DNA from: Halomonas sp. ALS9
Lineage (GTDB): Bacteria; Pseudomonadota; Gammaproteobacteria; Pseudomonadales; Halomonadaceae
Assembly (NCBI RefSeq): GCF_001651035.1
Contig: NZ_LXRG01000201.1
Coordinates: forward strand, 237,589-301,588
Direction of reading: 5' to 3'
DNA: 64,000 nt
The notes below the pieces were generated by a model, which had not been told where the DNA came from, did not search any database, and saw nothing but the letters and a program-made list of their open reading frames with translations. The translations under genes and the position numbers were made by a program. Positions 63,988-64,000 of this stretch are shown here, one piece after another. Position 1 is the stretch's first letter, and every line of letters begins with the position of its first letter.

Positions 63988-64000
63988 TGCCTGACGATGA
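63988..64000 (-). rRNA. rrf: 5S rRNA, extreme 3' end (gene continues beyond the window)
   Basis: On the minus strand the last bases read TCATCGTCAGGCA, the usual gammaproteobacterial 5S 3' end. With the terminator directly downstream, this marks the tail of a leftward rRNA operon starting outside the window. Confidence 0.7.

Overview
The window looks like a chromosomal segment from a Halomonas-type gammaproteobacterium (Halomonadaceae). The evidence is the gene order recJ-thrC-hom-dsbC-xerD and rplS-trmD-rimM-rpsP / ffh-ypjD-corC, which follows the Pseudomonas/Halomonas arrangement, a phaB-type acetoacetyl-CoA reductase, a minCDE operon, and protein sequences of that lineage. The genus is inferred from recall; no search was possible.

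Layout. 0-8 kb: 3' end of a copper P-type ATPase gene with a coupled 23-codon membrane microprotein, a YitT protein, then a leftward block xerD-dsbC-hom-thrC-recJ. 8-10.4 kb: leftward ribosomal/tRNA-modification operon rpsP-rimM-trmD-rplS. 10.7-16.6 kb: an accessory island (LacI-type regulator, four-gene ABC importer, cyclic-nucleotide/glycerophosphodiester-type phosphodiesterase) that separates rpsP from ffh, which are usually neighbours. 16.6-33 kb: ffh, ypjD, corC, an acyltransferase and its TetR regulator, a SRAP (YedK/HMCES) protein that has lost its catalytic residues, a pitrilysin-type protease, sbcB, minCDE, a 938-aa DUF349 protein and phaB. 33.46 kb: initiator tRNA with a clear promoter and terminator.

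33.6-51.6 kb is the most unusual region: a large Ter (tellurium/stress) gene cluster. It holds YbjQ, DUF1523, TerB and a Na+/Ca2+ exchanger; a TerY-phosphorylation triad (kinase, PP2C phosphatase, three vWA proteins, one with a zinc ribbon); TerA; two TerD-family proteins; a four-gene biosynthetic module (PRTase-TRSP, HAD phosphatase, StiP/PRTase-like protein, CitE-like lyase); a truncated TerD remnant; and a TerZ-like protein. No TerC is present, and an exchanger sits beside TerB instead. The terD leader carries a 37-codon ORF containing a long hairpin whose loop is complementary to a segment just upstream (pseudoknot topology). A LysE gene is flanked by a 900-bp-spaced imperfect duplication of the kinase gene's 3' end.

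51.7-63.6 kb: a LysR/SDR pair, a cysteine-less CnoX-like thioredoxin/TPR protein, a MalY-type PLP enzyme and a run of small metabolic or unknown genes (thioesterase, DUF501, LOG, exonuclease, Sel1, aldo-keto reductase, YaaA, isochorismatase-like, lipoprotein). The window ends in the 3' tip of a leftward 5S rRNA gene, preceded (lower coordinates) by its terminator, a second 5S-like 3' fragment and a second terminator.

Across the window several gene-free stretches carry unrelated short tandem repeats (12, 14, 15, 16 and 18 bp units).
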